From Kushneria indalinina DSM 14324 (lineage in GTDB: Bacteria; Pseudomonadota; Gammaproteobacteria; Pseudomonadales; Halomonadaceae): a stretch of 64,000 nucleotides of DNA. Positions within the stretch are counted from its first letter, which is position 1. Each line of letters begins with the position of its first letter. The notes beneath the pieces are model-generated. The model was given only the letters and a program-made list of their open reading frames with translations, was not told the DNA's origin and made no database searches. This document shows, piece by piece, positions 8,264 to 17,683 of this stretch. The translations under genes were made by a program, and so were the position numbers. The stretch lies in assembly GCF_003385845.1 (NCBI RefSeq), contig NZ_QRDJ01000007.1, positions 833,380 to 897,379 of the forward strand, in the 5' to 3' direction.

Positions 8264-9244
8264 TCAGGAGAGCGTCAGCATGGACTTTATGTCCGGGCGG
8301 CTGTCGTGCCAGATCAGCGCCTGGCGCCACTCGGCGAGCCTGAAGTGCCGCACCGGCGGCATATCGATGTCGCGCAGCAGCGCCCAGAGGGTTTCAAAGC
8401 TGCTTTGCCACTCGTCACGATCCAGCCCCTTGATATGGTCACGCAGATGGAAGTGGCGCACGCGCCCACTCATGCGCCGGGAGCTGATGGGCACGCCGGA
8501 GAGTGCTCCGTAGGTTACAAATATCCCCTCGGAGGGCATGTGGGTCAGCAGTCGGTCGGCCAGCCGTCCGCCGGTGGCATCAAAAATGCGCCCGGCGCGG
8601 GCGGCCGCGGCATCGATGGCAGCGTGATCGTCCTGGTCCAGCACCTGCACGCCCATGCTGGTCAGCGCGTCGCGGTGATGGGTGCTGCGACAGATGCCGG
8701 TCACAGAGCGCGCCCCGCAGCACAGCGCCCACTGCGCCAGTAGCCGCGCGCAGTTCGAGCCCGCCGCCGTCAGGAGCACATCGCATCCCTCGACCGGCCA
8801 GCGCCCCAGCATGGCCATGGCGGTCATCGGATTGATCCAGGCGCGAGCGGCGACATGATCAGGGATGTCGTCGGGCACGGGCACGACCAGGCGTGGGTCG
8901 CAGTCCAGCGTCTGCTGCCAGGTGCCGGGACCACGCAGCGGCAGCACCCGTCGTCCCTCGAGCGCGCGCCACGCACCATGCGCCTGAATGACCACGCCCA
9001 CCCCTTCATGACCGGCCACCAGCGGCGGTGCGATCCGATGGCGATAAACGCCGGCAATCGGGATCAGATCCGAAGGGTTGATGGGCGCGCAGGTCATGCG
9101 CACGCGCAGCTGCTCCTGCGGCAGCGCTCCATCGGGCTTCGGTTCCAGATGCAGCACCTCCAGCGGTGAGCCAAAGCGGTGATAGCGCAGCGCGGGGCTT
9201 TGCATGTCAAGCGGCAGGTCGGCATGGGCGATGGCAGCGTTCAT
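8264..9244 (-). CDS. MDR-family (quinone / enoyl reductase-like) oxidoreductase
   Basis: 326 residues of the zinc-independent medium-chain dehydrogenase family. The N-terminal catalytic domain contains NPSDLIPIAGVYRHR and GHEGVGVV; the nucleotide domain contains NPMTAMAML, as in MECR/ETR enoyl reductases (NPxTAxxML), and VLLTAAGSNCARLLAQWA where NADPH binds. No structural-zinc cysteine quartet is present. It probably reduces enones or enoyl thioesters with NADPH. It is followed on the same strand by nothing and preceded by the radical SAM gene, 30 bases upstream, so both might share the SOS-controlled transcript. Confidence 0.78.
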   Translation of the reverse strand: MNAAIAHADLPLDMQSPALRYHRFGSPLEVLHLEPKPDGALPQEQLRVRMTCAPINPSDLIPIAGVYRHRIAPPLVAGHEGVGVVIQAHGAWRALEGRRVLPLRGPGTWQQTLDCDPRLVVPVPDDIPDHVAARAWINPMTAMAMLGRWPVEGCDVLLTAAGSNCARLLAQWALCCGARSVTGICRSTHHRDALTSMGVQVLDQDDHAAIDAAAARAGRIFDATGGRLADRLLTHMPSEGIFVTYGALSGVPISSRRMSGRVRHFHLRDHIKGLDRDEWQSSFETLWALLRDIDMPPVRHFRLAEWRQALIWHDSRPDIKSMLTLS

Positions 9245-9274
9245 GTCGGGTCTCCTCCTTTTGAATTGTTGTGG

Positions 9275-10336
9275 CTAAAACAGATCGATCTGCTGGTGAG
9301 GCGGCGCAAATCGCGTGATATCAAGCTGCTCTTCCTCGCGGCGTCGATTGAGCCCGAGGCGGCGAATGGCCAGCCGAAAGCGCTGGGCGAGCAGATCGGC
9401 GAAGGGGCCCTCGCCGCGCAGGCGATGGCCGAAGCGGCTGTCGTAATCGCGACCGCCGCGTGACTGGCGGATCAGGCTCATGACGTGCCCGGCCCGGTCG
9501 GGGAAATGTTCCGACAGCCACTGCTCGAACAGCGGGCGCACCTCATGGGGCAGACGCAGCAGGGTATAGCCGGCGCTGGTAGCGCCGGCATCGCGGCCGG
9601 CCTGCAGCAGTTTTTCCAGTGCCATGTCGTTGATCATGGGAATCATCGGCGCGGTGATAATACCGACCGGCACGTCCGCCTCGCGCAGGGTGCGAATGAC
9701 CTTCAACCGCGCCTTTGGAGAGGCCGCTCGCGGCTCCATGATCCGCTTGAGATCACTGTCCAGCGTGGTGAAGCTGATAAAGACCCGCACCAGCCGCTCG
9801 CGGGCCAGCTCGGTGAGCAGATCAAGATCGCGCAGGATCAGCGCACTGCGGGTGGTGATGGTGAGCGGATGGCGATGGCGCAGCAGTACCTCAAGCAGCT
9901 GTCGGCTCAATTGGTGCCGGCGCTCGATGGGCTGATAGGGGTCGGTATTGGCGCCCAGTGCCAGGGGCTCGCAGACATAGCCGGGGCGGGCGAGCTCCTC
10001 GGCCAGCAGGGTCGGCAGATTGGTGCGTGCGATCAGGCGCGTTTCGAAATCAAGGCCCGGGGAGAGATCCCAGTACGCATGGGAGGGGCGGGCAAAGCAG
10101 TAGATGCAGCCGTGCTCACAGCCCCGGTAGGGGTTGAGCGAGCTTGAAAAGGGCATGTCCGGCGACTGGTTGCGCGATATCGCTGTTCGGCTGTGCTCCA
10201 GGCGCACCTCGGTGGCGTGACTGGCAGGTGCATCCTCCTGCCACCAGCCGTCATCGACCGCCTCGATCCGGTTGCGATCGAAGCGGTGATGCAGATTGCC
10301 GCTGGCACCGCGGCCGATAATGGATCCACCTGACAT
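9275..10336 (-). CDS. PA0069-family radical SAM protein
   Basis: 353 residues with the radical SAM cluster CEHGCIYC (Cys73, 77, 80) followed by FARPSHAYWD, characteristic of the PA0069 / Rv2578c group, which is related to spore photoproduct lyase. A 4Fe-4S cluster and S-adenosylmethionine are expected; the substrate is unknown, a DNA or nucleotide lesion being the common suspicion. AGGGAGG precedes the ATG. A perfect LexA-type box (10357-10372) lies about 20 bases upstream of the start, so expression should rise with DNA damage. From memory, PA0069 of Pseudomonas aeruginosa is also listed in the LexA regulon, which fits. Confidence 0.9.
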   Translation of the reverse strand: MSGGSIIGRGASGNLHHRFDRNRIEAVDDGWWQEDAPASHATEVRLEHSRTAISRNQSPDMPFSSSLNPYRGCEHGCIYCFARPSHAYWDLSPGLDFETRLIARTNLPTLLAEELARPGYVCEPLALGANTDPYQPIERRHQLSRQLLEVLLRHRHPLTITTRSALILRDLDLLTELARERLVRVFISFTTLDSDLKRIMEPRAASPKARLKVIRTLREADVPVGIITAPMIPMINDMALEKLLQAGRDAGATSAGYTLLRLPHEVRPLFEQWLSEHFPDRAGHVMSLIRQSRGGRDYDSRFGHRLRGEGPFADLLAQRFRLAIRRLGLNRRREEEQLDITRFAPPHQQIDLF

Positions 10337-10356
10337 GCCGGTATCCTCCCTGAGTA

Positions 10357-10372
10357 CTGTTTAAATATACAG
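10357..10372 (-). promoter_or_regulatory. LexA (SOS) box
   Basis: CTGTTTAAATATACAG matches CTGT-N8-ACAG exactly, with an AT-rich centre and flanks TA/TTA close to the extended TACTGTATATATATACAGTA consensus. It lies 20 bases before the radical SAM start codon and so would cover its promoter. Confidence 0.85.
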
Positions 10373-10418
10373 TTATTGCAGGGAGAACCCAAGCCATCAT
10401 TGGCGGGCGTACAAAAGG

Positions 10419-12680
10419 TTACGCCAGCGCTTTCAGATCCTTCAGCAGGGCGTCAAGACGTGCCTCGGTGAAGCTCGAAAACGAGATCAGGGCGCGCAGC
10501 GGCAGGTAGCGACCCATGGCGTCCATCAGATCATTATCGCCGCCCTTGTCCATCAGACTATTGAGCATGGGCAGCTCCTCGGCGAGGTCGGCAAGATGCT
10601 CGCGCAGTACCCGAGCAGCGCCCTCATGCGTTTGCAGATCGCCCAGCAGGGTGTTGCGACCGATCGCCGGCAGCGGCGTCTCGTCAACGTGTACCTCGAT
10701 GGACCGGCTCAGGCGAATATCGCGCGAGGAGGCGCCGATGCGAACCTCGAAGGCGCCGGTGGGCAGACGCCAGTCGGCGCGCTCGGCGTCGTACCAGCAG
10801 AAATCCCGACGTGCGAGCGTCATCTCGACCCGGGCGGTCGCGCCCGGGGCAAGCGTTACCCGGTCAAAACCGCGCAGGGCCTGCGCCGCCACCGGCACGG
10901 TCTGCGTTTGATCACTCAGGTAGAGCTGTACGATCTCGCTGGCCTCACAGTCACCGCTGTTGGTGACATCGAGACTGACCGTGAGCCGGCCATCACCGCT
11001 GAAGGTGTCATCGGAAAGCGTCAGGTTGGCGTAGTCAAAGCGGCTGTAGCTCAGGCCGTGACCGAAGGGGAAAAGCGGTGCGACGTCCTGGGTATCGTGG
11101 TAGCGATAGCCTACAAAAATGCCCTCGCCGTAGCGCACCACATCGCCTTCGCCGGGGAAGTTGAGATGGACCGGGTTGTCCTCAAGGCGCTGCGGGAAGG
11201 TTTCGGCCAGCTTGCCGCTGGGTGAGACCTCGCCATAGAGCAGATCGGCCAGCGCCGCGCCGACCGCCTGGCCGCCCAGATAGCCCTCTAAAATGGCGCT
11301 GACCTGCCCGGCCCAGGGCATCACGATTGGCGCGCCGTTGGCCAGCACCACCACGGTGTTGGGCTGGGCGGCAGTGACCGCCTCGATCAGGGCGAGCTGA
11401 TTGGCCGGCAGATTCAGATGGGTGCGGTCATAGCCTTCCGACTCGTGACGGTCGGGCAGCCCCAGACACAGCACGGCAACGTCTGCATCGCGCGCGCGCT
11501 GGGCGGCTTTCTGTTCGAGCTGACGGTCGGGCGCATCGCGGTCGATCTCGAAGCCTTTGGTATAGTCAAAGCTCGCGCCCCGGGTCTCGAGTGCCTCCAG
11601 CAGCGGCTCGACGCGGGTGGCGTTGACGTGTGAGCTGCCGCCACCCTGATAGCGCGGGCGCTCGGCAAATTCGCCGATCACGGCCACGCGATGCTCGTTG
11701 GACAGCGGCAGGGTGCCATCGTTTTGCAGCAGCACCATGCTCTCACGGGCAATACGCCGGGCCAGCTGGTGGTGGTCCTCGGCGTCGAACGAGGCGTTTT
11801 CAAGGCGGGCATCAACGGCCTTGAAGGTGATACGCAGCAGCCGCTCGACGGCAACATCCAGCACCGCCTCTTCCAGCTGGCCGTTCTGCACGGCGGCGAC
11901 GATCTGGGCGTCGCGTTCACCGCCGGAAGCGGGCATCTCGAGTTCCATGCCGGCGGCCAGCCCCGCCACGCGCTCGTTGACCGCGGCCCAGTCAGAGACC
12001 ACATAGCCTTCAAAGCCCCACTCGTTGCGCAGAATATCGGTCAAAAGCCGACGGTGTTCGCTGCAGTACTCGCCGTTGAGCCGGTTGTAGGCGCACATCA
12101 CCGTCCAGGGCTGCGTCTCCTTCACGGCGTACTCAAAGCTTGCCAGATAGATCTCGCGCAGGGTGCGCTCATCGACTCGCGCATCCACCGACATGCGGCG
12201 ATGCTCCTGGTTGTTGGCGGCGAAGTGCTTGAGCGAGCTGCCCACCCCGCGCGACTGGGTGCCGCGAATATGGGCCGCCGCCAGGTGCGAGGAGAGCAGC
12301 GGATCCTCGGAGAAGTACTCGAAATTGCGCCCGCACAGCGGCGAGCGCTTGATGTTGGCGCCCGGCCCCAGCACCACGTGCAGCCCTTCGGCCTGAGCCT
12401 CATCCCCCAGCGCGGCGCCAAGCTGTTCGAGCAGCGCCACACTCCAGGAGCTGGCAAGGCCGGCGGCCGTAGGGAAGCAGGTGGCCGGTTTGCTCTCGTT
12501 CACCCCAAGGTGGTCCTGATCCTCACCCTGGGCACGCAGCCCGTGGGGTCCGTCGGAGAGATTGATCGCGGGAATGTCCAGGCGCTCGATGGCCTTCGTG
12601 CGCCAGAAGCTATCGCCCGAGCACAGGCCGGCCTTCTCCTCCAGCGTCATCTGTTCGATCAGGCTTTTCAGATTGCGCAT
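10419..12680 (-). CDS. Glycoside hydrolase family 3 beta-glucosidase
   Basis: 753 residues in GH3 order: N-terminal TIM-like domain with LSDGPHGLRA (42-51), KHFAANNQEH (151-160) and the nucleophile Asp230 in VVSDWAA; a second alpha/beta domain (about 300-520) with GEFAERPRYQGGGSSH; then a fibronectin-III-like domain (about 580-660). No signal peptide is visible, so it probably acts in the cytoplasm on imported beta-glucosides. It follows the GPH symporter by 45 bases on the same strand, and a LacI regulator is divergent: a compact sugar-uptake and hydrolysis unit. The exact disaccharide is unknown. Confidence 0.9.
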   Translation of the reverse strand: MRNLKSLIEQMTLEEKAGLCSGDSFWRTKAIERLDIPAINLSDGPHGLRAQGEDQDHLGVNESKPATCFPTAAGLASSWSVALLEQLGAALGDEAQAEGLHVVLGPGANIKRSPLCGRNFEYFSEDPLLSSHLAAAHIRGTQSRGVGSSLKHFAANNQEHRRMSVDARVDERTLREIYLASFEYAVKETQPWTVMCAYNRLNGEYCSEHRRLLTDILRNEWGFEGYVVSDWAAVNERVAGLAAGMELEMPASGGERDAQIVAAVQNGQLEEAVLDVAVERLLRITFKAVDARLENASFDAEDHHQLARRIARESMVLLQNDGTLPLSNEHRVAVIGEFAERPRYQGGGSSHVNATRVEPLLEALETRGASFDYTKGFEIDRDAPDRQLEQKAAQRARDADVAVLCLGLPDRHESEGYDRTHLNLPANQLALIEAVTAAQPNTVVVLANGAPIVMPWAGQVSAILEGYLGGQAVGAALADLLYGEVSPSGKLAETFPQRLEDNPVHLNFPGEGDVVRYGEGIFVGYRYHDTQDVAPLFPFGHGLSYSRFDYANLTLSDDTFSGDGRLTVSLDVTNSGDCEASEIVQLYLSDQTQTVPVAAQALRGFDRVTLAPGATARVEMTLARRDFCWYDAERADWRLPTGAFEVRIGASSRDIRLSRSIEVHVDETPLPAIGRNTLLGDLQTHEGAARVLREHLADLAEELPMLNSLMDKGGDNDLMDAMGRYLPLRALISFSSFTEARLDALLKDLKALA

Positions 12681-12725
12681 GATATTGCTTCCTCGTCGGT
12701 CGGATAATTGGGAGATGTGGATGCG

Positions 12726-14048
12726 CTACGCCGCCGTGGGCTTGGCCGTGCGGATCTCGGCCATGCGGCGATCCCCCAGCGGGTAGATCAGCATCAGCGC
12801 CGCCACGCCCAGCGCACCAAGGGCCGGCAGGACGCTCATCATGGATTTGATCAGCACCAGCACGGTGTCGCTCTGCTCGGTATTGGGGGTATAGCCGTAG
12901 GTGCTGAAGAGCACGCCGGTCAGCAGGCCACCGATGCTCATGCCGAACTTCTGGCTGAAGGTCACGGCACTGGTGGTGGTGCCGGTGGCGCGGTGCCCGC
13001 TTTTGTACTCCACGTAATCGGCAATATCGCCCACCATGGCCCACATGGTCGGGGCGATGATGCCGTTGATGAACTTGGCAGCCATGAAGGCGGCAAAGTA
13101 GAACGGCTGGCCCAGGTCGGCCGCCACGAAAAAGCTCGCCAGGGCGATGGCGTAGGCCAGATTGGCGCCGATCATGACGCGGCGCTTGCAAAAACGCCGC
13201 ATGATCAGTTGATTGACGATCACTCCCACCACCATGCTGGCGTAGCCCATGGCCAGAAACAGTGACACCGAGGACGCCTCGCCGACGTAGTACTTGAAGA
13301 AGTAGATGGCTGCCGAATCCGGCATCAGCATCAGGGTGAAGACCAGGATGCTGGTGGCGAACATGATCCAGAACGGCCGGGCCCGGCCGATGTGGGCGAA
13401 GCTTTTTAACGGATTGCTGGCGCTGTCGCCCTCGACATAGCGCTCGCGCACGCCCCGGAAAGTGATCAGAAAAACGACAAAGGTGATCACGCCATAGAGG
13501 GTGTAGGTCAGTGCAAAACCGCGCTGCTCGTCACCGTCGCCCAGCAACTCGACCAGCGGCAGCGTGGCGTAGCTGATCAGCACAAAGGCGATGTAGGAGA
13601 GCAGCATGCGGTAGTTGGTCAGCTGGCGGCGCTCGTCGTTGTCGGTGGTCATCGACACCGGCAGCGCCGAGTAGGGGATATTGACCAGCGTATAGAGCCC
13701 CATCAGCGCGATGTAGGTCGCAAAGGCGTAGATGACGCGTCCGGTCTCGCTCAACGCCGGTGTGGTAAAAGTCAGCGCCAGCATTGCCCCCAGCGGCAGT
13801 GAGAAGAAGAGCAGATAGGGACGCAGGCGACCAAAGCGGGTACGGGTGCGATCGGCCAGCAGGCCCACGGCCGGGTCGGTCACGGCGTCCCACAGTCGGG
13901 TGACCAGAAAAAGGGTGCCCACCAGCGCCGGGCTGATGCCGAACACATCGGTATAGAAATACATCAGATACAGCGACAGCGAGGCCCAGGTGAAGGCACT
14001 GGCAAAGTCGCCCAGTCCATAGCTCAGCTTCTCCTGCACTCCCAGCAT
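12726..14048 (-). CDS. GPH-family sugar:cation symporter
   Basis: 440 residues and about twelve membrane helices of the glycoside-pentoside-hexuronide family: the conserved first helix YGLGDFASAFTWASLSLYLMYFYTD, then RLWDAVTDPAVGLLADRTRTRFGRLRPYLL. It should import a glucoside with Na+ or H+. The frame could begin at 14093 or 14054, but the 14093 ATG lies inside the palindromic operator; GAGGG seven bases before the ATG at 14048 favours the short form. Operon with the GH3 glucosidase downstream; divergent lacI upstream. Confidence 0.85.
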   Translation of the reverse strand: MLGVQEKLSYGLGDFASAFTWASLSLYLMYFYTDVFGISPALVGTLFLVTRLWDAVTDPAVGLLADRTRTRFGRLRPYLLFFSLPLGAMLALTFTTPALSETGRVIYAFATYIALMGLYTLVNIPYSALPVSMTTDNDERRQLTNYRMLLSYIAFVLISYATLPLVELLGDGDEQRGFALTYTLYGVITFVVFLITFRGVRERYVEGDSASNPLKSFAHIGRARPFWIMFATSILVFTLMLMPDSAAIYFFKYYVGEASSVSLFLAMGYASMVVGVIVNQLIMRRFCKRRVMIGANLAYAIALASFFVAADLGQPFYFAAFMAAKFINGIIAPTMWAMVGDIADYVEYKSGHRATGTTTSAVTFSQKFGMSIGGLLTGVLFSTYGYTPNTEQSDTVLVLIKSMMSVLPALGALGVAALMLIYPLGDRRMAEIRTAKPTAA

Positions 14049-14078
14049 TGGCATGCCCTCATTGTCATCCCGTGTTCG

Positions 14079-14092
14079 TGAAACCGGTTTCA
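14079..14092. promoter_or_regulatory. LacI-family operator palindrome
   Basis: TGAAACCGGTTTCA is a perfect 14-bp palindrome with the central CG typical of LacI/GalR-family operators. It lies 31 bases upstream of the preferred symporter start and 140 bases from the divergent lacI gene, the obvious candidate to bind it. Confidence 0.75.
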
Positions 14093-14231
14093 TGATGGTC
14101 TGTCGAGGGCCATCTCACTATGCGACATTGGATTAAATTGATGGATGGCGACCATACGGGCAGGCAGACGCTGCGCTTGCCGTCACGCGCAGCATCTGGT
14201 CAAGTGAGCCCACAACCAAAAGGATGTCGTC

Positions 14232-15230
14232 ATGCCTACCATTCGTGAGGTTGCCGCCCGCGCCGGCGTCTCTCCTGCCACGGTATCCCGCGTCATGAAG
14301 GGGGAGGTACGGGTCAATGCCGAGACAAGGGCCCGCGTCGAAGCCGTCATCAAGGCGCTGGGGTACGCCCCCAATGTCTTTGCGCGCTCGCTGGCCTCCA
14401 ACCGGCTGAATGGTGTGGGGCTGGTCATCTCGCATCTGGGCGGTCCCTTCATGGGTCGGGTGATGATGACGCTTGAGGCGGCGCTGCGACGGGCCAATGT
14501 TTCCCTGCTGGTGGCCAGTGGCGGCGGCGAGGCCGGGCGCGAGCAGGAGGCGGTAGACTTCCTGCTCGGGCGGCGCTGTGACGGGCTGATCGTGCACGCC
14601 GATGCGCTCTCCAACGCAACGCTTGCTGGACTTGCGGCCACCACACCGCTGGTGGTGTTCAACCGGCGGGTGCCGGAGATCGCCGAACACTGTATCCATC
14701 TGGACAACGAGTGCGGCGGCTACCTGGCCACCCGCCATCTGCTGGAGCAGGGCCATCGACGTATCGCCTGTCTGACCGGTCCGCTGAAACAGCAGGACGC
14801 GGCCGAGCGACTGGCCGGCTATCGACGGGCCCTGCGCGAGGAGGGGATCGAGACGGATGAGCACGCCATCATCGAGGGTGATTTTACCGAGCGCAGCGGC
14901 GAGCAGGGCATGGCAACCCTGCTGGCCCGCGAGGCGGCGGTCACGGCCGTGGTGGCCGGCAACGATGACATGGCGCTGGGCGCCATGGCGGCCCTGCGGG
15001 CGCGAAGGATCTCGATGCCGCAGACCATCTCATTGATCGGCTATGACGATGAGGCCTGCGCGCGCCATGTGGTACCGGCTCTGACGACCGTTCATGCGCC
15101 GCTCGAGGAGATGGCGCAGGCCGCCGCCGAGCGACTGCTGGCACTGATCGAGGGCGCTACGCTGCCGCCCTCGACGCCTTTCATGCCGACACTGATCGAG
15201 CGGGAAACAGTGGCCGCCCCGGGGGGCTGA
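14232..15230 (+). CDS. LacI-family transcriptional regulator
   Basis: 332 residues: N-terminal helix-turn-helix TIREVAARAGVSPATVSRVM, hinge helix around residues 45-58 (NVFARSLASNRLN), then a periplasmic-binding-like sensor domain. It is divergent from the GPH symporter / GH3 glucosidase operon, so its likely ligand is the imported glucoside or its product, and its likely target the palindrome at 14079-14092. AAAGGATG precedes the ATG at normal spacing. The stop abuts the stop of the converging EamA gene. Confidence 0.92.
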   Translation: MPTIREVAARAGVSPATVSRVMKGEVRVNAETRARVEAVIKALGYAPNVFARSLASNRLNGVGLVISHLGGPFMGRVMMTLEAALRRANVSLLVASGGGEAGREQEAVDFLLGRRCDGLIVHADALSNATLAGLAATTPLVVFNRRVPEIAEHCIHLDNECGGYLATRHLLEQGHRRIACLTGPLKQQDAAERLAGYRRALREEGIETDEHAIIEGDFTERSGEQGMATLLAREAAVTAVVAGNDDMALGAMAALRARRISMPQTISLIGYDDEACARHVVPALTTVHAPLEEMAQAAAERLLALIEGATLPPSTPFMPTLIERETVAAPGG

Positions 15231-16136
15231 CTACTTCTCTTTTGGCGCCTGCGTGGTACTGGCAGCGCCAGGCCCGGCACTGACCGGTACGCGCCGGGAA
15301 CGCCTCAGATTGATGATCGCAATGCCACCCACCACCAGTGCGCCGCCCATCAGCTTGTTGAGTGCCATGCTCTCACCAAGCATTAAAACGCCCAGCAGTA
15401 CCACGACCGCCGGAGTCAGAAGCGACAGTGGAATGAGGCGTGCCACCGAATGGCGCCGCAGCAGGGTATTCCACAGGCCATAGGCGATGATCGAGGACAT
15501 CACCGCGCTGTAGATTACCGCGCCCCAGCCCCGCCAGCCGGCCTCCATCATCGCCGTCCACTGATGCTGTTCAAACAAAAGTGAGCCTGTCCCGACCAGC
15601 GGGATGGCAAACATCGACAGCCAGCCGGCCATCGTCAACGGCTCGATCTCCGGGCCTGTCTTGACCAGTAGATTGGTGATCGCCCAGCCCAGCGCACTCA
15701 ACAGCAGCAGCGTCAGCGCCAGCGGCCCCGGCAGAGTGGGGCCACCGGCCAGCACCACGACACCGGAAAAGGACACCAGCATGCCGATGGCAGGTTTGAG
15801 GCGCAGGCGCTCCTTCAAAAAGATGGCCGCCAGGATGGTGGCAAAGGGCGTCCCCAGCTGTACCAGCAGCGCCCCGGTGCCGGCTTCGGCGTAGTTGAGC
15901 CCGATAAACAGGAAACCAAAATGCATCAGACCGAAACTGGCGGCCAGCTTCAGCACCAGCGGCAGCTGCACGCGGGTAATCCGGGTAAAGGGCACGATCA
16001 AGAGTGCTACCAGCGTAAAGCGCAGGGTTGTCATCAAAAGCGGCGGCATCTCGACCAGGCCCAGCTTGATCATGATGTTGTTGAACGCCCAGATCAGGAT
16101 GACGGCCAGCACCAGATAGAAATCGCGAAGAGGCAC
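15231..16136 (-). CDS. EamA/DMT-superfamily transporter
   Basis: 301 residues with ten predicted membrane helices arranged as two EamA repeats (about 5-140 and 150-280), e.g. LILIWAFNNIMIKLGL in the first helix. Members export amino acids, nucleobases or other metabolites; the substrate is not readable. It converges with lacI without an intervening base and is separated from the ALDH operon by the terminator at 16152-16191. Confidence 0.85.
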   Translation of the reverse strand: MPLRDFYLVLAVILIWAFNNIMIKLGLVEMPPLLMTTLRFTLVALLIVPFTRITRVQLPLVLKLAASFGLMHFGFLFIGLNYAEAGTGALLVQLGTPFATILAAIFLKERLRLKPAIGMLVSFSGVVVLAGGPTLPGPLALTLLLLSALGWAITNLLVKTGPEIEPLTMAGWLSMFAIPLVGTGSLLFEQHQWTAMMEAGWRGWGAVIYSAVMSSIIAYGLWNTLLRRHSVARLIPLSLLTPAVVVLLGVLMLGESMALNKLMGGALVVGGIAIINLRRSRRVPVSAGPGAASTTQAPKEK

Positions 16137-16151
16137 GGCAGCTCCCGAATG

Positions 16152-16191
16152 AAAAGACGCCCCGCCTGATGTGATGCCGGGCGGGACGTTT
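16152..16191 (-). terminator. Terminator of the guanidino-catabolic operon
   Basis: On the minus strand ACGTCCCGCC / GGCGGGGCGT pairs over ten positions with one G-U, 13-nt loop, then CTTTTC. On the plus strand one pair is lost, so it fits the minus-strand operon ending at 16221. Confidence 0.75.
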
Positions 16192-16220
16192 TCATTCTAG
16201 CAGGGTGTTACCGCGACACA

Positions 16221-17672
16221 TCAGTCACCTGATGGTCCCACCACATGCTTGAGCTCAAGATAGGCGGCCAGTCCCTGTGGGCCCAGCTCCCGTCCGATGC
16301 CGCTGCGTTTCATGCCGCCCCAGCTGATGTTCGGCAGGACCAGCTGCTCGGTATTGAACCAGACAATGCCCGCCTCGAGTTCGGCACCCAGGCGCCGGGC
16401 GCGCTCGGCATCGCCACTGATCACGGTAGCGGCAAGACCGAAATCGCTGTCGTTGGCCAGCGCCACGGCGTCCTGCTCATTGCTCACGGTATGGGCACAC
16501 AGCACCGGTCCGAAAATCTCCTCGCGCCAGAGCGCACTGTCAGCAGGCACATCCCGATAGAGCACCGGGGCAACGAAAAAGCCGTGCTCGGGAAGTGTTC
16601 GATGGTGTTCATCACGTACGGCGATTAAACCTTCCTCCTTTGCCCGGGCAAGATAGCCGCGCACTCGTTCGCGCTGTGCAGCGCTGGCCAGGGGCCCCAT
16701 GGTCGTATGCGCATCCAGTGGATCGCCAACAGACAACGCATCAATACGCGCGCTCAGCGCCGCCAGTACCGGCTCGACCACACGCTGGTCGACAATCAGG
16801 CGTGACGTGGCCGAGCAGATCTGCCCGGCGTTGAAGTAAAGCCCTGCCATGATCCAGTCGGCGGCCTGTTCGGGGTCGGCATCCTCCAGCACCACGATGG
16901 GGGACTTGCCGCCCAGCTCAAGTGACAGATTGCGGGTGCCGGCGGCCGCCTCTCGCATAATGGCCTCCCCCACACCGTTGCTGCCGGTAAAGGAGAGCTT
17001 GTCGATGCCCGGATGACGGGCCAGCGGTGCGCCGATGCCTTCACCATCACCGAGCAGCAGATTGAACACCCCGGCGGGCAGGTCGATTTCCAGCGCAATG
17101 TCTGCCAGCGCCAGCTCGGGGAGCGGTGTCACCTCGGAAGGTTTGAAGACCACCGTGCAGCCGGCAGCCAGTGCCGGGGCGATTTTCCAGGCACTGGTCA
17201 CCAGTGGAAAGTTCCAGGGCGTGATCAGGCCGGCCACGCCCACCGGCATTTCATATTCGAATGCGCTGACCCCGGCCATGGTGGCCTCGACAGGGCGCCC
17301 CTGACGTGCCTCGAGATCGCCGGCCTGAGTGGCGTAGTAGCGATAGCAGGCGATGGCATCGTCAAGATCGATGGCTGCTTCGGCCAGCACCTTGCCGTTA
17401 TTGATCGATGAACAGTGCATCAGGGCTTCACGCCGGTGTGCCAGGGCATCGGCAATGCGCATCAACCACTCACCTCGCTGGCGCCCGCCCAGCGCCCGCC
17501 AGCCGGGCAGTGCTGCGCGGGCGGCTCTGACGGCGTCATCAACATCTGCCGCGTCGCCTCCGGTCAGGATGGCCAGTCTGGTTTCATCGAAGGGGTTGAT
17601 GACATCAAGACGGCGCTGGCCGGCAATGGGCACCCACTTGTTGGCGATAAACTGATGGGTCAACTTCTCCAT
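16221..17672 (-). CDS. Aldehyde dehydrogenase, probably for 4-guanidinobutyraldehyde
   Basis: 483 residues of the ALDH superfamily, close to betaine/aminobutyraldehyde dehydrogenases: PWNFPLVTSAWKIAPALAAG, the NAD loop FTGSNGVGE, catalytic Glu in LELGGKSP, catalytic Cys in NAGQICSATSRL, and EEIFGPV. It is the last gene of the gbuA-aruI operon, 11 bases after the MBL gene. In the arginine transaminase route the aldehyde made by AruI is oxidised by KauB-type ALDH to 4-guanidinobutyrate, the GbuA substrate. GAGGAG seven bases before the ATG sets the start. Substrate is inferred from context. Confidence 0.88.
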   Translation of the reverse strand: MEKLTHQFIANKWVPIAGQRRLDVINPFDETRLAILTGGDAADVDDAVRAARAALPGWRALGGRQRGEWLMRIADALAHRREALMHCSSINNGKVLAEAAIDLDDAIACYRYYATQAGDLEARQGRPVEATMAGVSAFEYEMPVGVAGLITPWNFPLVTSAWKIAPALAAGCTVVFKPSEVTPLPELALADIALEIDLPAGVFNLLLGDGEGIGAPLARHPGIDKLSFTGSNGVGEAIMREAAAGTRNLSLELGGKSPIVVLEDADPEQAADWIMAGLYFNAGQICSATSRLIVDQRVVEPVLAALSARIDALSVGDPLDAHTTMGPLASAAQRERVRGYLARAKEEGLIAVRDEHHRTLPEHGFFVAPVLYRDVPADSALWREEIFGPVLCAHTVSNEQDAVALANDSDFGLAATVISGDAERARRLGAELEAGIVWFNTEQLVLPNISWGGMKRSGIGRELGPQGLAAYLELKHVVGPSGD

Positions 17673-17683
17673 ATGGCTACTCC

